Assembly: GCF_000319305.2 (NCBI RefSeq)
Contig: NZ_AMWJ02000001.1
Coordinates: 2,767,001-2,831,000 of the forward strand
Reading direction: 5' to 3'
Source of the DNA: Pseudomonas bharatica CSV86
GTDB lineage: Bacteria; Pseudomonadota; Gammaproteobacteria; Pseudomonadales; Pseudomonadaceae
Length of the DNA stretch: 64,000 nt
Position numbers and translations under genes: made by a program. Numbering within the stretch: the stretch's first letter is position 1; each line of letters opens with the position of its first letter. Below, piece after piece: positions 37,468 through 47,859 of the stretch. The notes beneath the pieces were generated by a model, which did not search any database, was not told the origin of the DNA, and worked only from the letters and a program-made list of their open reading frames with translations.

Positions 37468-37815
37468 TTACAGACAGGTAGCCAGAGCCGCCATACGGCG
37501 CCGGGCCAGGGCATCGTCCTTCTGCGCGTAGAACTTGATCACGCTGCCGCTGCCCGACGGCGAAATATCGGTGAAATACTCGCCACCCCGGGTCGAGACG
37601 GTGATGCCCTGGGCCGTACGCTCCAGGTAGCCGCTGGCATCCACGCCGAATACCGCCTCGTCCTGCCAGCTGAACTGCACGCATTCGGCGACCTTGGCTG
37701 CTTCTTTGGTCGAATTGATAATCCTGTCCGGCTGGCCGGAACGGGCTGTGTTCATCGCCGACGAGGCGCAGCCCGCCAGCAGGGTGGCGGCGAGCAAAGC
37801 CAGGGCACTACGCAT
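37468..37815 (-). CDS. Small lipoprotein of unknown function
   Basis: A 115-residue protein with a lipoprotein signal peptide: MRSALALLAATLLAGC-ASS, lipobox LAGC at residues 13-16. The mature part has no family I recognise; it has a repeated beta-like pattern (ECVQFSWQDEAVFGVDASGYLERTAQGITVSTRGGEYFTDIS) and two further cysteines (C44 and the penultimate C). It is predicted to sit in the outer or inner membrane facing the periplasm. Confidence 0.8.
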   Translation of the reverse strand: MRSALALLAATLLAGCASSAMNTARSGQPDRIINSTKEAAKVAECVQFSWQDEAVFGVDASGYLERTAQGITVSTRGGEYFTDISPSGSGSVIKFYAQKDDALARRRMAALATCL

Positions 37816-38117
37816 GTTTCACCTCTTCGACGCAAAAAAGGAGCGACTTTAGCACTGCCACCGCCCGCCCCGAAAACCCTTGTTTTTTTGTGCCAATAGA
37901 TGACGTCGATCAACTGATCGTCACACTCGATTAGTCACACAAAAGATATGGACATAGACTCCCCGCGAATGCGTTGCCCAGGCCCTCGAAAGAATGGGCC
38001 GGGCCGCCTTTCCTGCCTGCTTTGGCCTGAACACCACTGACCGATCCCGCCGCTTTGACCGGCGCGCACGCCTGTGCGCGGCTGTCGCGTCGGCCCGGCC
38101 GTAACAAGGAGATGATC
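37816..38117. other. Intergenic promoter region of the fdn operon
   Basis: This 302-bp region is divergent between the lipoprotein gene and fdnG. It is AT-rich at 37876-37945 and holds the palindrome at 37901-37923. No gene is supported. Confidence 0.5.
37901..37923. promoter_or_regulatory. Palindrome upstream of formate dehydrogenase operon
   Basis: A perfect inner dyad CGATCA-AC-TGATCG at 37907-37920, extended by TGACG (37901-37905) and CGTCA (37919-37923). It lies 195 bp upstream of fdnG and 85 bp upstream of the divergent lipoprotein gene. It does not match the TTGAT-N4-ATCAA box of FNR/ANR. Confidence 0.4.
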
Positions 38118-41100
38118 ATGGGACTGGGTAGACGACAGTTCTTCAAACTGTGCACCGTGGGCGCCGCCACCGCGACCTGTGCCACCCTGGGTTTTGCCCC
38201 GGGCATGGCGCAGGCGACCCAGTCGCGCCAGTACAAGCTGCTGCGGGCCAAGGAAACCCGCAACAACTGCACCTACTGCTCGGTGGGCTGCGGCCTGCTG
38301 ATGTACAGCCTCGGCGACGGCGCGAAGAACGCCAAGGCGCGGATCTTCCATATCGAAGGCGACCCGGATCACCCGGTCAGCCGCGGCTCGCTGTGCCCCA
38401 AGGGCGCAGGCCTGGTGGACTACATCCATAGCGAACAGCGCCTGTTGTACCCCGAATACCGCGCCCCGGGCTCGGACAAATGGCAGCGGGTCAGCTGGGA
38501 CTACGCCATCGAACGCATCGCCCGCCTGATGAAGGACGACCGCGACGCCAACTTCATCGAGAAGAACGCCAAGGGCACCACGGTCAACCGCTGGCTCAGC
38601 ACCGGCATGCTCTGCTCCTCGGCGGCCAGCAGCGAAACCGGCTCCCTCGACCAGCGCTTCACCCGCGCCCTGGGTATCCTCGGCACCGACAGCCAGGCCC
38701 GGGTCTGCCATGCGCCGACCGTCGCGGCGCTGGCTCCGACCTTCGGCCGCGGCGCCATGACCAACAACTGGGTCGATATCAAGAACGCCAACGTGGTCAT
38801 GATCATGGGTGGCAATCCCGCCGAAGCGCACCCGGTGGGCTTCAAGTGGGTGATCGAGGCGAAGATCCGCAACGGCGCCAAGGTCATCGTGGTAGACCCG
38901 CGCTTCAACCGCAGCGCCGCGGTGGCGGATATCTATTCGCCGATCCGCGCCGGCTCCGACGTGACCTTCCTGATGGGCATGGTCAACTGGCTGATCAGCC
39001 ACGATAAGGTGCAGCACGAGTACGTGCGGGCCTACACCAACGCCAGCCTGATCGTGCGCGAGGACTACCGCTTCGACGAAGGCCTGTTCAGCGGCTACGA
39101 CGCGGACAAGCGCAGTTACGATCGCGCCTCGTGGAACTACGAGTTGGACGAGAACGGCTTCGCCAGGCGCGACCCGAGCCTCGCCCACCCGCGCTGCGTG
39201 TGGAACCTGCTCAAGCAGCACGTCTCGCGCTATACGCCGGAGATGGTCAGCAAGGTCTGCGGCACCCCGCAGGACGACTTCCTGCAGATCTGCGCGATCA
39301 TTGGCGAAACCAGCGCCCCGGACAAGACCGCCACCTTCCTCTACGCCCTCGGCTGGACCCACCACACCAACGGCGCGCAGATGATCCGCGGCGCGGGCAT
39401 GCTCCAGTTGCTGCTGGGCAACATCGGCATGGCCGGCGGCGGCGTCAACGCCCTGCGCGGCCACTCCAACATCCAGGGCTATACCGACCTCGGCCTGCTC
39501 TCGCTGCGCCTGCCGGGCTACATGAACCTGCCGTCCGATGCGCAGACGGACCTTGCCACCTACCTCAAGCAGACCACCCCGAGCGCGGTGCAGGCCGACC
39601 AGGTCAACTACTACAAGAACACCCCGAAATTCTTCGTCAGCATGATGAAGAGCTTCTGGGGCGACAAGGCCACCAAGGACAACGATTGGGGCTTCGACTG
39701 GCTGCCGAAGTGGGACGACAGCTACGACGTCATCAACTTCACCAACCGCATGTACGAAGGCAAGGTCAACGGCTACATCGCCCAGGGCTTCAACCCGGTG
39801 GCGGCCTTCCCGGACAAGAACAAGGCCCAGGAGGCACTGGCGAAACTCAAGTTCCTGGTCATCATCGACCCGCTGGCCACCGAGACCTCGAGCTTCTGGA
39901 AGAACCACGGCGAGGAGCATGACGTCGATACCGCGGCGATCCAGACCGAAGTGTTCCGCCTGCCCTCCTCCTGCTTCGCCGAGGAAGACGGCTCCATCGT
40001 CAACTCCTCGCGCTGGCTGCAATGGCACTGGGCCGGCGCCGCGCCACCCGGCGAGGCCTGGCACGACGGCAAGATCCTCGGCCACCTGTTCATGAAGATC
40101 CGCGAACTGTACGAGAAGGAAGGCGGCGCCAACCCTGCGCCGATCCTCAACATGGCCTGGGACTACGCCGACCCGCGCGATCCCAAGCCCGAGGAAGTGG
40201 CCAAGGAGTCCAACGGCCGCGCCCTGGCCGACCTGCACGACGACCAGGGCAACCTGATCCTGCGCAAGGGCCAGTTGCTCAACGACTTCGGCCAGTTGCG
40301 CGACGATGGCAGCACGGTGTGCTTCAACTGGATCTTCGCCGGCTCCTGGACCGAACAGGGCAACCAGATGGCCCGCCGCGACAACACCGACGTGGGCCTG
40401 GGCAACACCCCTGGCTGGGCCTGGGCCTGGCCGCAGAACCGCCGCGTGCTCTACAACCGCGCCTCGGCGGACCCGGCGGGCAAGCCGTGGGACCCGGAAC
40501 GCCAGTTGATCGCCTGGGACGGCGCGCGCTGGAGCGGCATCGACGTGCCCGACTTTGCCCCGACCATTGCCCCCGGCACCGCCACCAGCCCGTTCATCAT
40601 GCTGCCCGAAGGCGTGGGCCGGCTGTTCTCGGTAGGTGCCCTCAACGACGGGCCGTTCCCCGAGCACTACGAGCCGACCGAAAGCCCGCTGGCGAGCAAC
40701 CCGCTGCACCCGGGCGTGACCTACTGCCCGACCGCACGGATCTACCCGCACGACCGCTCACGGATGGGCAAGCGCGAGGACTTCCCCTACGTCGCCACCA
40801 CCTACTCGATCACCGAGCTGTTCCGCCACTGGACCAAGCACTCGCGGCTCAACGCGATCATCCAGCCGGAGCAATTCATCGAGATCGGCGAAACGCTCGC
40901 GGCCGAGAAAGGCATCGCCCAGGGCGACCGGGTCAAGGTCAGCACCCAGCGCGGCTACATCAAGGCCAGGGCGGTGGTGACCAAGCGCATCCAGCGCCTG
41001 ACCATCGACGGCCAGGCAGTGGACACCATCGGCATCCCCTGCCACTGGGGCTACGAAGGCAGCACGCGCAAGGGCTTCCTGGCCAACACCCTGACCCCGG

Positions 41101-41168
41101 GCGTCGGCGACTCCAATACCCACACGCCTGAATACAAGGCGTTTCTCGTGAACGTGGAAAAGGTCTGA
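38118..41168 (+). CDS. fdnG: Formate dehydrogenase-N alpha subunit (cysteine form)
   Basis: A 1016-residue catalytic subunit of periplasmic formate dehydrogenase-N/O, which oxidises formate to CO2 and passes electrons to quinone. A Tat signal [13 protein letters not shown] precedes the 4Fe-4S motif [14 protein letters not shown]...GSLCPKGAG. The Mo-ligand position reads [22 protein letters not shown] with a TGC cysteine codon at 38706-38708; E. coli FdnG has TGA-encoded selenocysteine there. No selA/selB genes follow. The start ATG 38118 has AAGGAG with a 6-base spacer. The length matches FdnG (1015 in E. coli). It is followed by the beta subunit after 10 bp. Confidence 0.95.
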   Translation: MGLGRRQFFKLCTVGAATATCATLGFAPGMAQATQSRQYKLLRAKETRNNCTYCSVGCGLLMYSLGDGAKNAKARIFHIEGDPDHPVSRGSLCPKGAGLVDYIHSEQRLLYPEYRAPGSDKWQRVSWDYAIERIARLMKDDRDANFIEKNAKGTTVNRWLSTGMLCSSAASSETGSLDQRFTRALGILGTDSQARVCHAPTVAALAPTFGRGAMTNNWVDIKNANVVMIMGGNPAEAHPVGFKWVIEAKIRNGAKVIVVDPRFNRSAAVADIYSPIRAGSDVTFLMGMVNWLISHDKVQHEYVRAYTNASLIVREDYRFDEGLFSGYDADKRSYDRASWNYELDENGFARRDPSLAHPRCVWNLLKQHVSRYTPEMVSKVCGTPQDDFLQICAIIGETSAPDKTATFLYALGWTHHTNGAQMIRGAGMLQLLLGNIGMAGGGVNALRGHSNIQGYTDLGLLSLRLPGYMNLPSDAQTDLATYLKQTTPSAVQADQVNYYKNTPKFFVSMMKSFWGDKATKDNDWGFDWLPKWDDSYDVINFTNRMYEGKVNGYIAQGFNPVAAFPDKNKAQEALAKLKFLVIIDPLATETSSFWKNHGEEHDVDTAAIQTEVFRLPSSCFAEEDGSIVNSSRWLQWHWAGAAPPGEAWHDGKILGHLFMKIRELYEKEGGANPAPILNMAWDYADPRDPKPEEVAKESNGRALADLHDDQGNLILRKGQLLNDFGQLRDDGSTVCFNWIFAGSWTEQGNQMARRDNTDVGLGNTPGWAWAWPQNRRVLYNRASADPAGKPWDPERQLIAWDGARWSGIDVPDFAPTIAPGTATSPFIMLPEGVGRLFSVGALNDGPFPEHYEPTESPLASNPLHPGVTYCPTARIYPHDRSRMGKREDFPYVATTYSITELFRHWTKHSRLNAIIQPEQFIEIGETLAAEKGIAQGDRVKVSTQRGYIKARAVVTKRIQRLTIDGQAVDTIGIPCHWGYEGSTRKGFLANTLTPGVGDSNTHTPEYKAFLVNVEKV

Positions 41169-41178
41169 GGGAGCATTC

Positions 41179-42072
41179 ATGTCATACCAATCCCAGGACA
41201 TCATCAAACGCTCGGCCACCAGCTCGCTGACCCCGCCACCGCAGGCACGCAACCACCAGGCCGAGGTCGCCAAGCTGATCGACGTGAGCATCTGCATCGG
41301 CTGCAAGGCCTGCCAGGTGGCGTGCAACGAATGGAACGACCTGCGCGACGAGGTCGGCCACAACGTCGGCGTCTACGACAACCCTGCCGACCTGTCGGCA
41401 GAAACCTGGACGCTGATGCGCTTCGACGAAGTACAGAACGAAAGCGGTCGCCTCGAATGGCTGATTCGCAAGGACGGCTGCATGCACTGTGCCGACCCGG
41501 GCTGCCTCAAGGCCTGCCCGCAGCCGGGCGCGATCATCCAGTACGCCAACGGCATCGTCGATTTCCAGTCCGAGCACTGCATCGGCTGCGGCTACTGCAT
41601 CGCCGGCTGTCCGTTCGACGTGCCGCGGATCAGCCAGAAAGACAACAAGGCGTACAAATGCACGCTTTGCGTCGATCGCGTAGCCGTCGGCCAGGAGCCG
41701 GCCTGCGTCAAGACCTGCCCCACCGGCGCGATCAACTTCGGCGCCAAGAGCGAGATGCAGCACCTGGCGGCCGGGCGCGTCCAGGAGCTCAAGGGCCGCG
41801 GTTTCGCCGGAGCCGGCCTGTATGACCCGCAAGGCGTCGGCGGCACCCATGTGATGTACGTGCTGCAGCACGCCGACAAGCCGCACCTGTACCACAAGCT
41901 GCCCACCGACCCGCGCATCAGCGCTGCGGTGCAGGGCTGGAAAGGCTGGCTCAAGCCTGCGGCGGCTGTGGCCTTCTTCGCCACCCTGGCAGGAACGATG
42001 TTCCACTACGTCGGCGTCGGGCCAAACGAAGTGGACGAGGACGAGAAAAAAGACGAGGAGACCCACGCATGA
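41179..42072 (+). CDS. fdnH: Formate dehydrogenase-N beta subunit (iron-sulfur)
   Basis: A 297-residue electron-transfer subunit with four 4Fe-4S motifs: [35 protein letters not shown] and [22 protein letters not shown]-terminal membrane helix ([19 protein letters not shown]) anchors it. It carries electrons from FdnG to haem b in FdnI. Its stop overlaps the fdnI start (ATGA). Confidence 0.95.
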   Translation: MSYQSQDIIKRSATSSLTPPPQARNHQAEVAKLIDVSICIGCKACQVACNEWNDLRDEVGHNVGVYDNPADLSAETWTLMRFDEVQNESGRLEWLIRKDGCMHCADPGCLKACPQPGAIIQYANGIVDFQSEHCIGCGYCIAGCPFDVPRISQKDNKAYKCTLCVDRVAVGQEPACVKTCPTGAINFGAKSEMQHLAAGRVQELKGRGFAGAGLYDPQGVGGTHVMYVLQHADKPHLYHKLPTDPRISAAVQGWKGWLKPAAAVAFFATLAGTMFHYVGVGPNEVDEDEKKDEETHA

Positions 42073-42709
42073 ACAAGGACAGGATGATCCTGCGCACGCG
42101 CTTCATCGAGCGCGCCAGCCACTGGCTGATGGTGATCTGCTTCCTGGCCGTCGCGCTGTCGGGGCTGTCGTGGTTCTTCCCTCGCTCAACGGTCTAAATG
42201 GCGTCTTCGGCACACCGCAGATGGCCCGCATCCTCCACCCGTTCTTCGGCGTGGTGGTGTTCCTGCTGCTGATGTTCCTGTTCATCCGCTTCGTGCGCTA
42301 CAACCTGCCGGAGCCGCAGGACCGCCTCTGGTTCAGGAACCTGCCCGGCGTACTTGCCGGCAAGCATGAACCGGCGCTGCAGATCGGCAAGTACAACGCC
42401 GGGCAGAAGGTCATGTTCTGGGGAATCATGGGCCTGATCAGCCTGCTGCTGGTCAGTGGCGTGGTGATCTGGCGGCCCTATTTCGCCCCGCTGTTTTCCA
42501 TTCCTGCTATCCGCATCGGCCTGCTGGTACACGCCCTGGCCGGGGTCGGCCTGATCCTGCTGGTGATCGGGCATGCGTACCTGGCGTTCTGGGTCAAAGG
42601 CTCGATTCGCGGGATGGTCACCGGCTATGTCAGCCATCGCTGGGCCAAGGCCCACCATGGCCGCTGGTACCGGCAGATCAGTGCCCGGCAGGACGGGAAA
42701 AGCAAATGA
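42069..42709 (+). pseudogene. fdnI: Formate dehydrogenase-N gamma subunit (cytochrome b556); frameshifted
   Basis: A membrane subunit that binds two b-type haems and reduces quinone. It starts [38 protein letters not shown] and then, in the +2 frame, continues SLNGLNGVFGTPQMARILHPFFGVVVFLLLMFLFIRFV...HAYLAFWVKGSIRGMVTGYVSHRWAKAHHG. The first frame ends early at TAA 42194-42196. Adding one base at the CCC of about 42178-42181 gives 214 codons, the normal size. Histidines (ASHW, ILHPFF, LVHALAG, IGHAYL) supply haem ligands. This is a probable base-call error. Confidence 0.88.
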
Positions 42710-43595
42710 CCAGCAGTATTCGCATGACGCCGCAGGGGGCCGGGCAGGCGGCGGTCGGGGCTATCGCGCCGGTGTTGTTGCCGCCGCGCGAGGGCAATCA
42801 TGCGCGGCGGGCGGCGCGCTTGCGGGAATTGGCGGTCAGGCATCCGATGGCGGACTACCTGGGCTTCGTCGCCGGAATCGTGGAAAGCCAGGAACTGTTG
42901 CTCACGCACAGGCCCCTGCCCCGGCCTTGCTCGCCGGGCTGGCGGCATCGCTTGGTGCAACTGGCGCGCCGCTGGATTGCCGACGGCATGTGCGGCACGG
43001 GCACTGGCTGGTGCTGCTGCGCGGGCTTGGCGAAACCATCGAGCACCCGGCGCTGGAAGAACTGCTGCAGGAAGAGGACTGGCGACTCGAGGCCTACGCC
43101 GACTCCCTGCTGCGCGGGGACTTCCACGAGGTGCACAGTGGTGAAGCGCTGTTCATCTGGTCGGCACTATCGTTGTACTTCAGCCAGTTGGCGGCGCATC
43201 TGCCGGCGGTGGGCATCGTCCAGGGTGAAGAGCGGCAGTTCTGCCCGGTATGCGCCAGCGCACCGGTGGCGAGCAGCATCCTCACCGGCGCCCAGGCCGG
43301 ATTGCGCTACCTGCATTGCGGTCTGTGCGAAAGTCGCTGGCATATGGTGCGGCTCAAGTGCAGCAACTGCGAAGCCACGGGCGGGCTGGATTACTGGTCG
43401 CTGGAGGATGCGAAGGCGCCGGTGAAGGCAGAAAGCTGTGGCGAATGCCGTAGTTACCTCAAGGTGTTCTACCCGGAGCACGAGCGCGGCCTCGAGGTGG
43501 TGGCGGACGACCTGGCGACACTGGGGCTGGATGCCGAGGTCGAGCGCCAGGGCTTCGGGCGCAGCGGGGTCAGTCCGTTCCTGTTTCCGGGGTGA
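42706..43595 (+). pseudogene. fdhE: Formate dehydrogenase accessory protein FdhE; frameshifted
   Basis: A cytoplasmic maturation protein needed for active periplasmic formate dehydrogenase. The restored product is about 296 residues. Its C-terminal zinc-ribbon region has CPVC, CGLCESRW, CSNC and CGEC pairs. The frame changes near 42903-42912, between ESQELLLT (first frame) and QAPAPALLAGLAASLG (other frame). One missing base restores 297 codons. The start overlaps the fdnI stop (ATGA). Confidence 0.87.
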
Positions 43596-43596
43596 T

Positions 43597-43656
43597 CCAA
43601 AGCACGACGCGTACCCTGTGGGGGTTTACCCGCCACAGGGTACGCGTTGTGCTTTG
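43597..43656. terminator. Long inverted repeat/terminator after fdhE
   Basis: Two 25-base arms (about 43597-43621 and 43632-43656) differ at one position: CCAAAGCACGACGCGTACCC and its complement. The arms share the ACAGGGTACGCG tail of the REP units at 6435 and 24968, so this is a REP-related hairpin that may also terminate the fdn operon. Confidence 0.65.
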
Positions 43657-43760
43657 GAGAAGGGTGCTATGCGTCCGCATATTTCTGCGACGCGGCAAGT
43701 AATTCTTGGTTGCTTCCTCCGAGCAGACTGGTTGCCTCATATTCGCCCTGACTGCCAACC

Positions 43761-44657
43761 TCAGTAGTTGAACACATGCCCTAACTGACCCTGCACCCAC
43801 TCCAGGAAGTGCCGCACCCTGGACATCTCCGCGTGCCCCCTGGGGAACACCAGGTGGTGCGCGCTCACGGGGGTGGACAATTCGGCGGGGAATACCGGCA
43901 CCAGGTCGCCGCGTTTGACATAGTCCTGGGACAGCAACGAGCTTTCCAGGGCAAAACCGAAGCCATGCCTGGCGGCCTCCAGGCTCATGTACGAGCGGTC
44001 GAAGCCCAGCGCGAACGGGGCTTGCGGAAGCGCCACGCCCTGCTGGGCGAACCACTGCGGCCACTGCACCAATGCCGCTTCGGAGAGGATGAGGTTCTGC
44101 CCGAGCAGATCGCTGGGTTGGCTGACGGGAATGCGCTCAAGAAGGCTGGGGGACGCGAGCACCGTGGCACGCTCGTGACGGATGGTGCGCACCTCCAGGC
44201 TTGGCCAGTCAGGGTAGCCGTGGCGGATGTCCACATCGATCTGATGGCGGCCGAAATGGAGTGTTTCATAGGAACACGACAGGTTGATCTGAATCTCCGG
44301 ATGACAGCTGCGAAAGTGATCAAGGCGCGGCAGCAGCCAGAGCAGACCGAAGCTGGGCGCCGCATGCAGTCGCAGGCAATCGAAGCCCACGGCACTCCCC
44401 GCCCGCTCGGTGGCCAGCGCCAGGCTCTGCAGGATTCCGGAGATCTCCCGCTGGTACTGTTCGCCAGCGGGCGTCAGGGACATGCCGCGGGCTTCCCTGA
44501 CAAACAGGGCACGGCCGATCAGCGCTTCCAGATTCGCAATCTGGTGGCTGACCGCCGAAGGGGTCAGGTTCAACTGTTCGGCCGCCTTGGCCACGTTTCC
44601 AAACCGCGCCACCTGCTCGAAGGCCTGAATCGATTTCAGCGGCGGTATCTGCTGCAT
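43761..44657 (-). CDS. LysR-family transcriptional regulator (GcvA-like), divergent to SDR operon
   Basis: A 298-residue LysR regulator. The HTH is at residues about 8-65 (AFEQVARFGNVAKAAEQLNLTPSAVSHQIANLEALIGRALFVRE). The effector domain has the GcvA-like WLLPRLDHFRSCHPEIQINLS block and IDVDIRHGYPDWP. The start at 44657 (MQQIPPLKS) fits the family; the open frame upstream to 44972 overlaps the divergent SDR promoter and is not used. It likely regulates the SDR-MFS-transketolase operon. Confidence 0.88.
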   Translation of the reverse strand: MQQIPPLKSIQAFEQVARFGNVAKAAEQLNLTPSAVSHQIANLEALIGRALFVREARGMSLTPAGEQYQREISGILQSLALATERAGSAVGFDCLRLHAAPSFGLLWLLPRLDHFRSCHPEIQINLSCSYETLHFGRHQIDVDIRHGYPDWPSLEVRTIRHERATVLASPSLLERIPVSQPSDLLGQNLILSEAALVQWPQWFAQQGVALPQAPFALGFDRSYMSLEAARHGFGFALESSLLSQDYVKRGDLVPVFPAELSTPVSAHHLVFPRGHAEMSRVRHFLEWVQGQLGHVFNY

Positions 44658-44874
44658 TTTCCTGTTCGAGTCGCCGATCATTGCAAGCCCCGATTTCTGC
44701 GGATTGCACGCAATGCTATCGGAAACCGGAAAAAAATCCCCTGCCCACCCCTGAATTTTTTTCAGCATTAGTTGAATGGCGCTGCGTTGCTCGCCAAGCA
44801 CCCCGGGTTGATTCTGACGCCATCGGTTCCCCGCGAACTGCCGCTCACAAAAACAATCAATCGGAGCACTCTTC

Positions 44875-45624
44875 ATGCTACTCACTGGCAAAATCGCAAT
44901 CGTCACCGGCGCCGCTTCTGCACGCGGCATCGGCCGCGCCACCGCGCAGCTGTTCGCAGACCATGGCGCCAAGGTGGCGATTTTCGATCTCGATGCGAAC
45001 GCCGCAGCCGAAGCAGCTGCGGCCCTGGGCGAGGGTCATCTTGGCCTGAGCGCCAACGTTGCCGACGAAGCCCAGGTTCGTGACGCCGTGGCCGAGGTTC
45101 TGGCGCGCTTCGGCCGCATCGACGTTCTGGTCAACAACGCCGGCATTACCCAGCCGGTCAAGACCCTGGAGATTACCGGTGCGGACTACGACCGGATCCT
45201 CAACGTAAACCTGCGTGGCACGCTGCTGATGTCCCAGGCGGTCATTCCAGGCATGCGCAACCAAGGCGCCGGCAGCATCATCTGCATGTCCTCCGTTTCT
45301 GCGCAACGTGGCGGCGGCATCTTCGGCGGCCCTCACTACAGCGCTGCCAAGGCCGGCGTGCTGGGCCTCGGCAAGGCCATGGCGCGGGAGCTGGGCCCGC
45401 ACAACGTCCGGGTCAACGCCATTACCCCGGGCCTGATCCACACCGATATCACTGGCGGGCTGATGCAGGATGAGCGACGTCACGCGATCATCGAAGGCAT
45501 TCCCCTGGGGCGGCTCGGTGAAGCTCGCGACGTGGCCAATGCTGCCCTCTTCCTGGCCAGTGACCTGTCCAGCTACCTGACCGGTGTCACCCTGGACGTG
45601 AACGGTGGAATGCTGATCCACTGA
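44875..45624 (+). CDS. SDR-family oxidoreductase
   Basis: A 249-residue short-chain dehydrogenase. The NAD(P) motif is TGAASARGIGRA (TGxxxGxG), with an acidic residue at the end of beta-2 (IFDLD) favouring NAD. NNAG and the catalytic SSVSA...HYSAAKAG (Ser-Tyr-Lys) are present. The C-terminus YLTGVTLDVNGGMLI is typical. It is first in the operon with MFS and split transketolase, suggesting oxidation of a sugar or polyol. Confidence 0.9.
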   Translation: MLLTGKIAIVTGAASARGIGRATAQLFADHGAKVAIFDLDANAAAEAAAALGEGHLGLSANVADEAQVRDAVAEVLARFGRIDVLVNNAGITQPVKTLEITGADYDRILNVNLRGTLLMSQAVIPGMRNQGAGSIICMSSVSAQRGGGIFGGPHYSAAKAGVLGLGKAMARELGPHNVRVNAITPGLIHTDITGGLMQDERRHAIIEGIPLGRLGEARDVANAALFLASDLSSYLTGVTLDVNGGMLIH

Positions 45625-45693
45625 TTTCGATTGCGCTCTGTATCCGGGCCCGGCCAAGCCGGGCTCTCAATAACAACAAGAGATCAGATCGAC

Positions 45694-46992
45694 ATGACTA
45701 CCTTAACGATGGATGCGCTTTCGGCTGCCCGCAGCAGCGCGTACCGCAAGACGGCCTGGCGCCTGATGCCCTTCCTGATGCTCTGCTACCTCTGTGCCTA
45801 CCTGGACCGGGTCAACGTCGGCTTCGCAAAGCTGCAGATGATGGACGACCTGGCACTGTCCGAGGCTGTGTACGGACTCGGCGCCGGCATGTTCTTCATC
45901 GGCTACTTCCTCTGCGAAGTGCCCAGCAACATCATCCTGCACAAGGTCGGTGCCCGCCGCTGGATCGCCAGGATCATGATTACCTGGGGCATCATCTCGG
46001 CGCTGTTCGCCTTCGTCGAAACCGCCTGGCAGTTCTATGCGCTGCGCTTCCTGCTGGGCGTCGCCGAGGCCGGCCTGGCCCCCGGGCTGCTGCTGTATCT
46101 CACCTATTGGTTCCCCTCCTACCGCCGCGCCAAAATGACCGCGCTGTGGTTCATTGCCATCCCTCTGTCGGGGATGATCGGAGGCCCATTGTCGGGCTGG
46201 ATCATGGAGCGCTTCGCCGGCGTTCATGGCTGGACGGGCTGGCAGTGGATGTTCGTGCTCGAGGCCATTCCAACCGTCGTGGTTGGCATTCTGGTGCTCA
46301 GCTATCTGAAGGATGGCGTCGACCAGGCCAACTGGCTCACGGACGAAGAAAAGGCCCTGGTCCGCCAGGAACTGGCCGAGGACGAGCAACACAAGGTCAA
46401 GCATGGCTCCATCGGCGACTTCATCAAGGATCGCCGCCTGTGGCTGCTGGCCGGCATCTACTTCTGCGTGGTAATGGGCCAGTACGCAATCACCTTCTGG
46501 CTCCCCACCCTGGTGCGCAACGCCGGAGTAAGCGAACCGCTGCATATCGGTCTGCTGACCAGCGTCCCGTACATGACCGCAATCGTTGCAATGCTGCTTG
46601 CCGGTCGAAGCGGCGACCGTCACCGCGAGCGGCGCTGGCACCTGGCGATTCCGATGCTGTTCGGTGCACTGGGCCTGAGCCTCGCCGCAGCGCTGAGCAG
46701 CAGCCTGACGCTGTCGATCCTCAGCCTGTGCCTGGCTGCGGCAGGCATTCTCTCGGCCTCGTCACTCTTCTGGATGCTGCCGACCACGCTGCTGGGCGGC
46801 GTATCGGCCGCGGCGGGCATCGCAGCCGTGAACAGCTTCGCCAACCTCGCAGGTTTCTGCTCGCCCTACCTGATCGGCTGGGTAACCACCACCCTGGGCA
46901 GCAATGCCGTGGGGATGTACCTGATCACCGCAGTGCTGGTGTTTGGCGCCTTCCTGGTGTCCCGGGTTCCCGCAAACCTGGTCAATCGTTGA
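45694..46992 (+). CDS. MFS transporter, anion:cation symporter (tartrate/phthalate-type)
   Basis: A 432-residue permease of the ACS family with 12 membrane segments. The first segment contains LMLCYLCAYLDRVNVGFAKLQM, a signature of this family, with GYFLCEVPSNIILHKVGARRWIARIMITWGIISA next. It is likely to import an organic acid or acidic sugar for the enzymes around it. The start at 45694 follows a weak AAGAG. Confidence 0.88.
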   Translation: MTTLTMDALSAARSSAYRKTAWRLMPFLMLCYLCAYLDRVNVGFAKLQMMDDLALSEAVYGLGAGMFFIGYFLCEVPSNIILHKVGARRWIARIMITWGIISALFAFVETAWQFYALRFLLGVAEAGLAPGLLLYLTYWFPSYRRAKMTALWFIAIPLSGMIGGPLSGWIMERFAGVHGWTGWQWMFVLEAIPTVVVGILVLSYLKDGVDQANWLTDEEKALVRQELAEDEQHKVKHGSIGDFIKDRRLWLLAGIYFCVVMGQYAITFWLPTLVRNAGVSEPLHIGLLTSVPYMTAIVAMLLAGRSGDRHRERRWHLAIPMLFGALGLSLAAALSSSLTLSILSLCLAAAGILSASSLFWMLPTTLLGGVSAAAGIAAVNSFANLAGFCSPYLIGWVTTTLGSNAVGMYLITAVLVFGAFLVSRVPANLVNR

Positions 46993-47010
46993 TTCAACAA
47001 GGAGTCTTGC

Positions 47011-47859
47011 ATGACTGCTGTGCCTACGCATAACGAGGCGCCGTCGCTGGCAGCGCGCGCCCGCAATATTCGCCGCCATGCCCTGCGCATGGGACAAGTA
47101 CAGGGCCAGGGCTATGTTGGCCAGGCACTCGGTGCCGCCGACCTGCTGGCCGTGTCCTATTTCCACGCGCTACGCCTGGATCCTTCGGATCCGGACTGGG
47201 AAGACAGGGACCGTTTCTATCTTTCCATCGGTCACTACGCCATTGCCCTCTACGCAGCCCTGATCGAAGCCGGCGTGATTCCGGAACAAGAACTGGAAAC
47301 CTATGGTAGCGATGACAGCCGCCTGCCGATGTCAGGGATGGCTGCGTATACCCCTGGTATGGAAATCACCGGCGGCTCGCTGGGCCATGGACTGGGCATC
47401 GCCGTAGGCGCATGCCTGGGCCTGAAGCTCAAGGGCTCCTCCAGCTGGGTCTACAACCTGCTGTCGGACGGCGAACTCAACGAAGGCTCGACCTGGGAGG
47501 CGGTGATGTCGGCCAGCCACTGGAAACTGGACAACCTTATCGCCATCGTCGACGTGAACAACCAGCAGGCGGACGGGCACTCCAGCGAAGTGCTGGGTTT
47601 CGAGCCGATAGTGGAGCGCTGGGCGTCCTTCGGCTGGTATGTGCAGCGGGTCGACGGAAACAGCCTGGAACAGCTTGTCACCGCGTTCGACCAGGCGCGC
47701 GCGCATCAGGCCGCGCAACCTCGGGTGATCATCTGCGACACCCGCATGGGCAAAGGCGTGCCTTTCCTTGAGAACCGCGACAAGACCCACTTCATTCGGG
47801 TCGACGAAAACGAATGGGCACTCGCCCTGGAAGCCCTCGACGCCGGGAGCCAAGCATGA
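47011..47859 (+). CDS. Transketolase, N-terminal subunit (TPP-binding)
   Basis: A 282-residue half-transketolase. TPP binding is shown by DGELNEGSTWEAVMSASHWKLDNLIAIVDVNNQQADG (GDGxxxEG...NN), with the earlier GHGLGIAVGACLGLKLKG. It needs the C-terminal half encoded next, whose start overlaps its stop (ATGA), so the subunits are made together. It transfers two-carbon units between sugars; the substrate of this split enzyme is unknown. Confidence 0.92.
   Translation: MTAVPTHNEAPSLAARARNIRRHALRMGQVQGQGYVGQALGAADLLAVSYFHALRLDPSDPDWEDRDRFYLSIGHYAIALYAALIEAGVIPEQELETYGSDDSRLPMSGMAAYTPGMEITGGSLGHGLGIAVGACLGLKLKGSSSWVYNLLSDGELNEGSTWEAVMSASHWKLDNLIAIVDVNNQQADGHSSEVLGFEPIVERWASFGWYVQRVDGNSLEQLVTAFDQARAHQAAQPRVIICDTRMGKGVPFLENRDKTHFIRVDENEWALALEALDAGSQA

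Noticed and set aside
37895..37930. FNR/ANR box upstream of fdnG
   Set aside because: The dyad is CGATCA-AC-TGATCG, which lacks the TTGAT and ATCAA half-sites.
44658..44972. N-terminal extension of the GcvA-like LysR
   Set aside because: It overlaps the divergent SDR start region and has no domain; the HTH begins directly after 44657.
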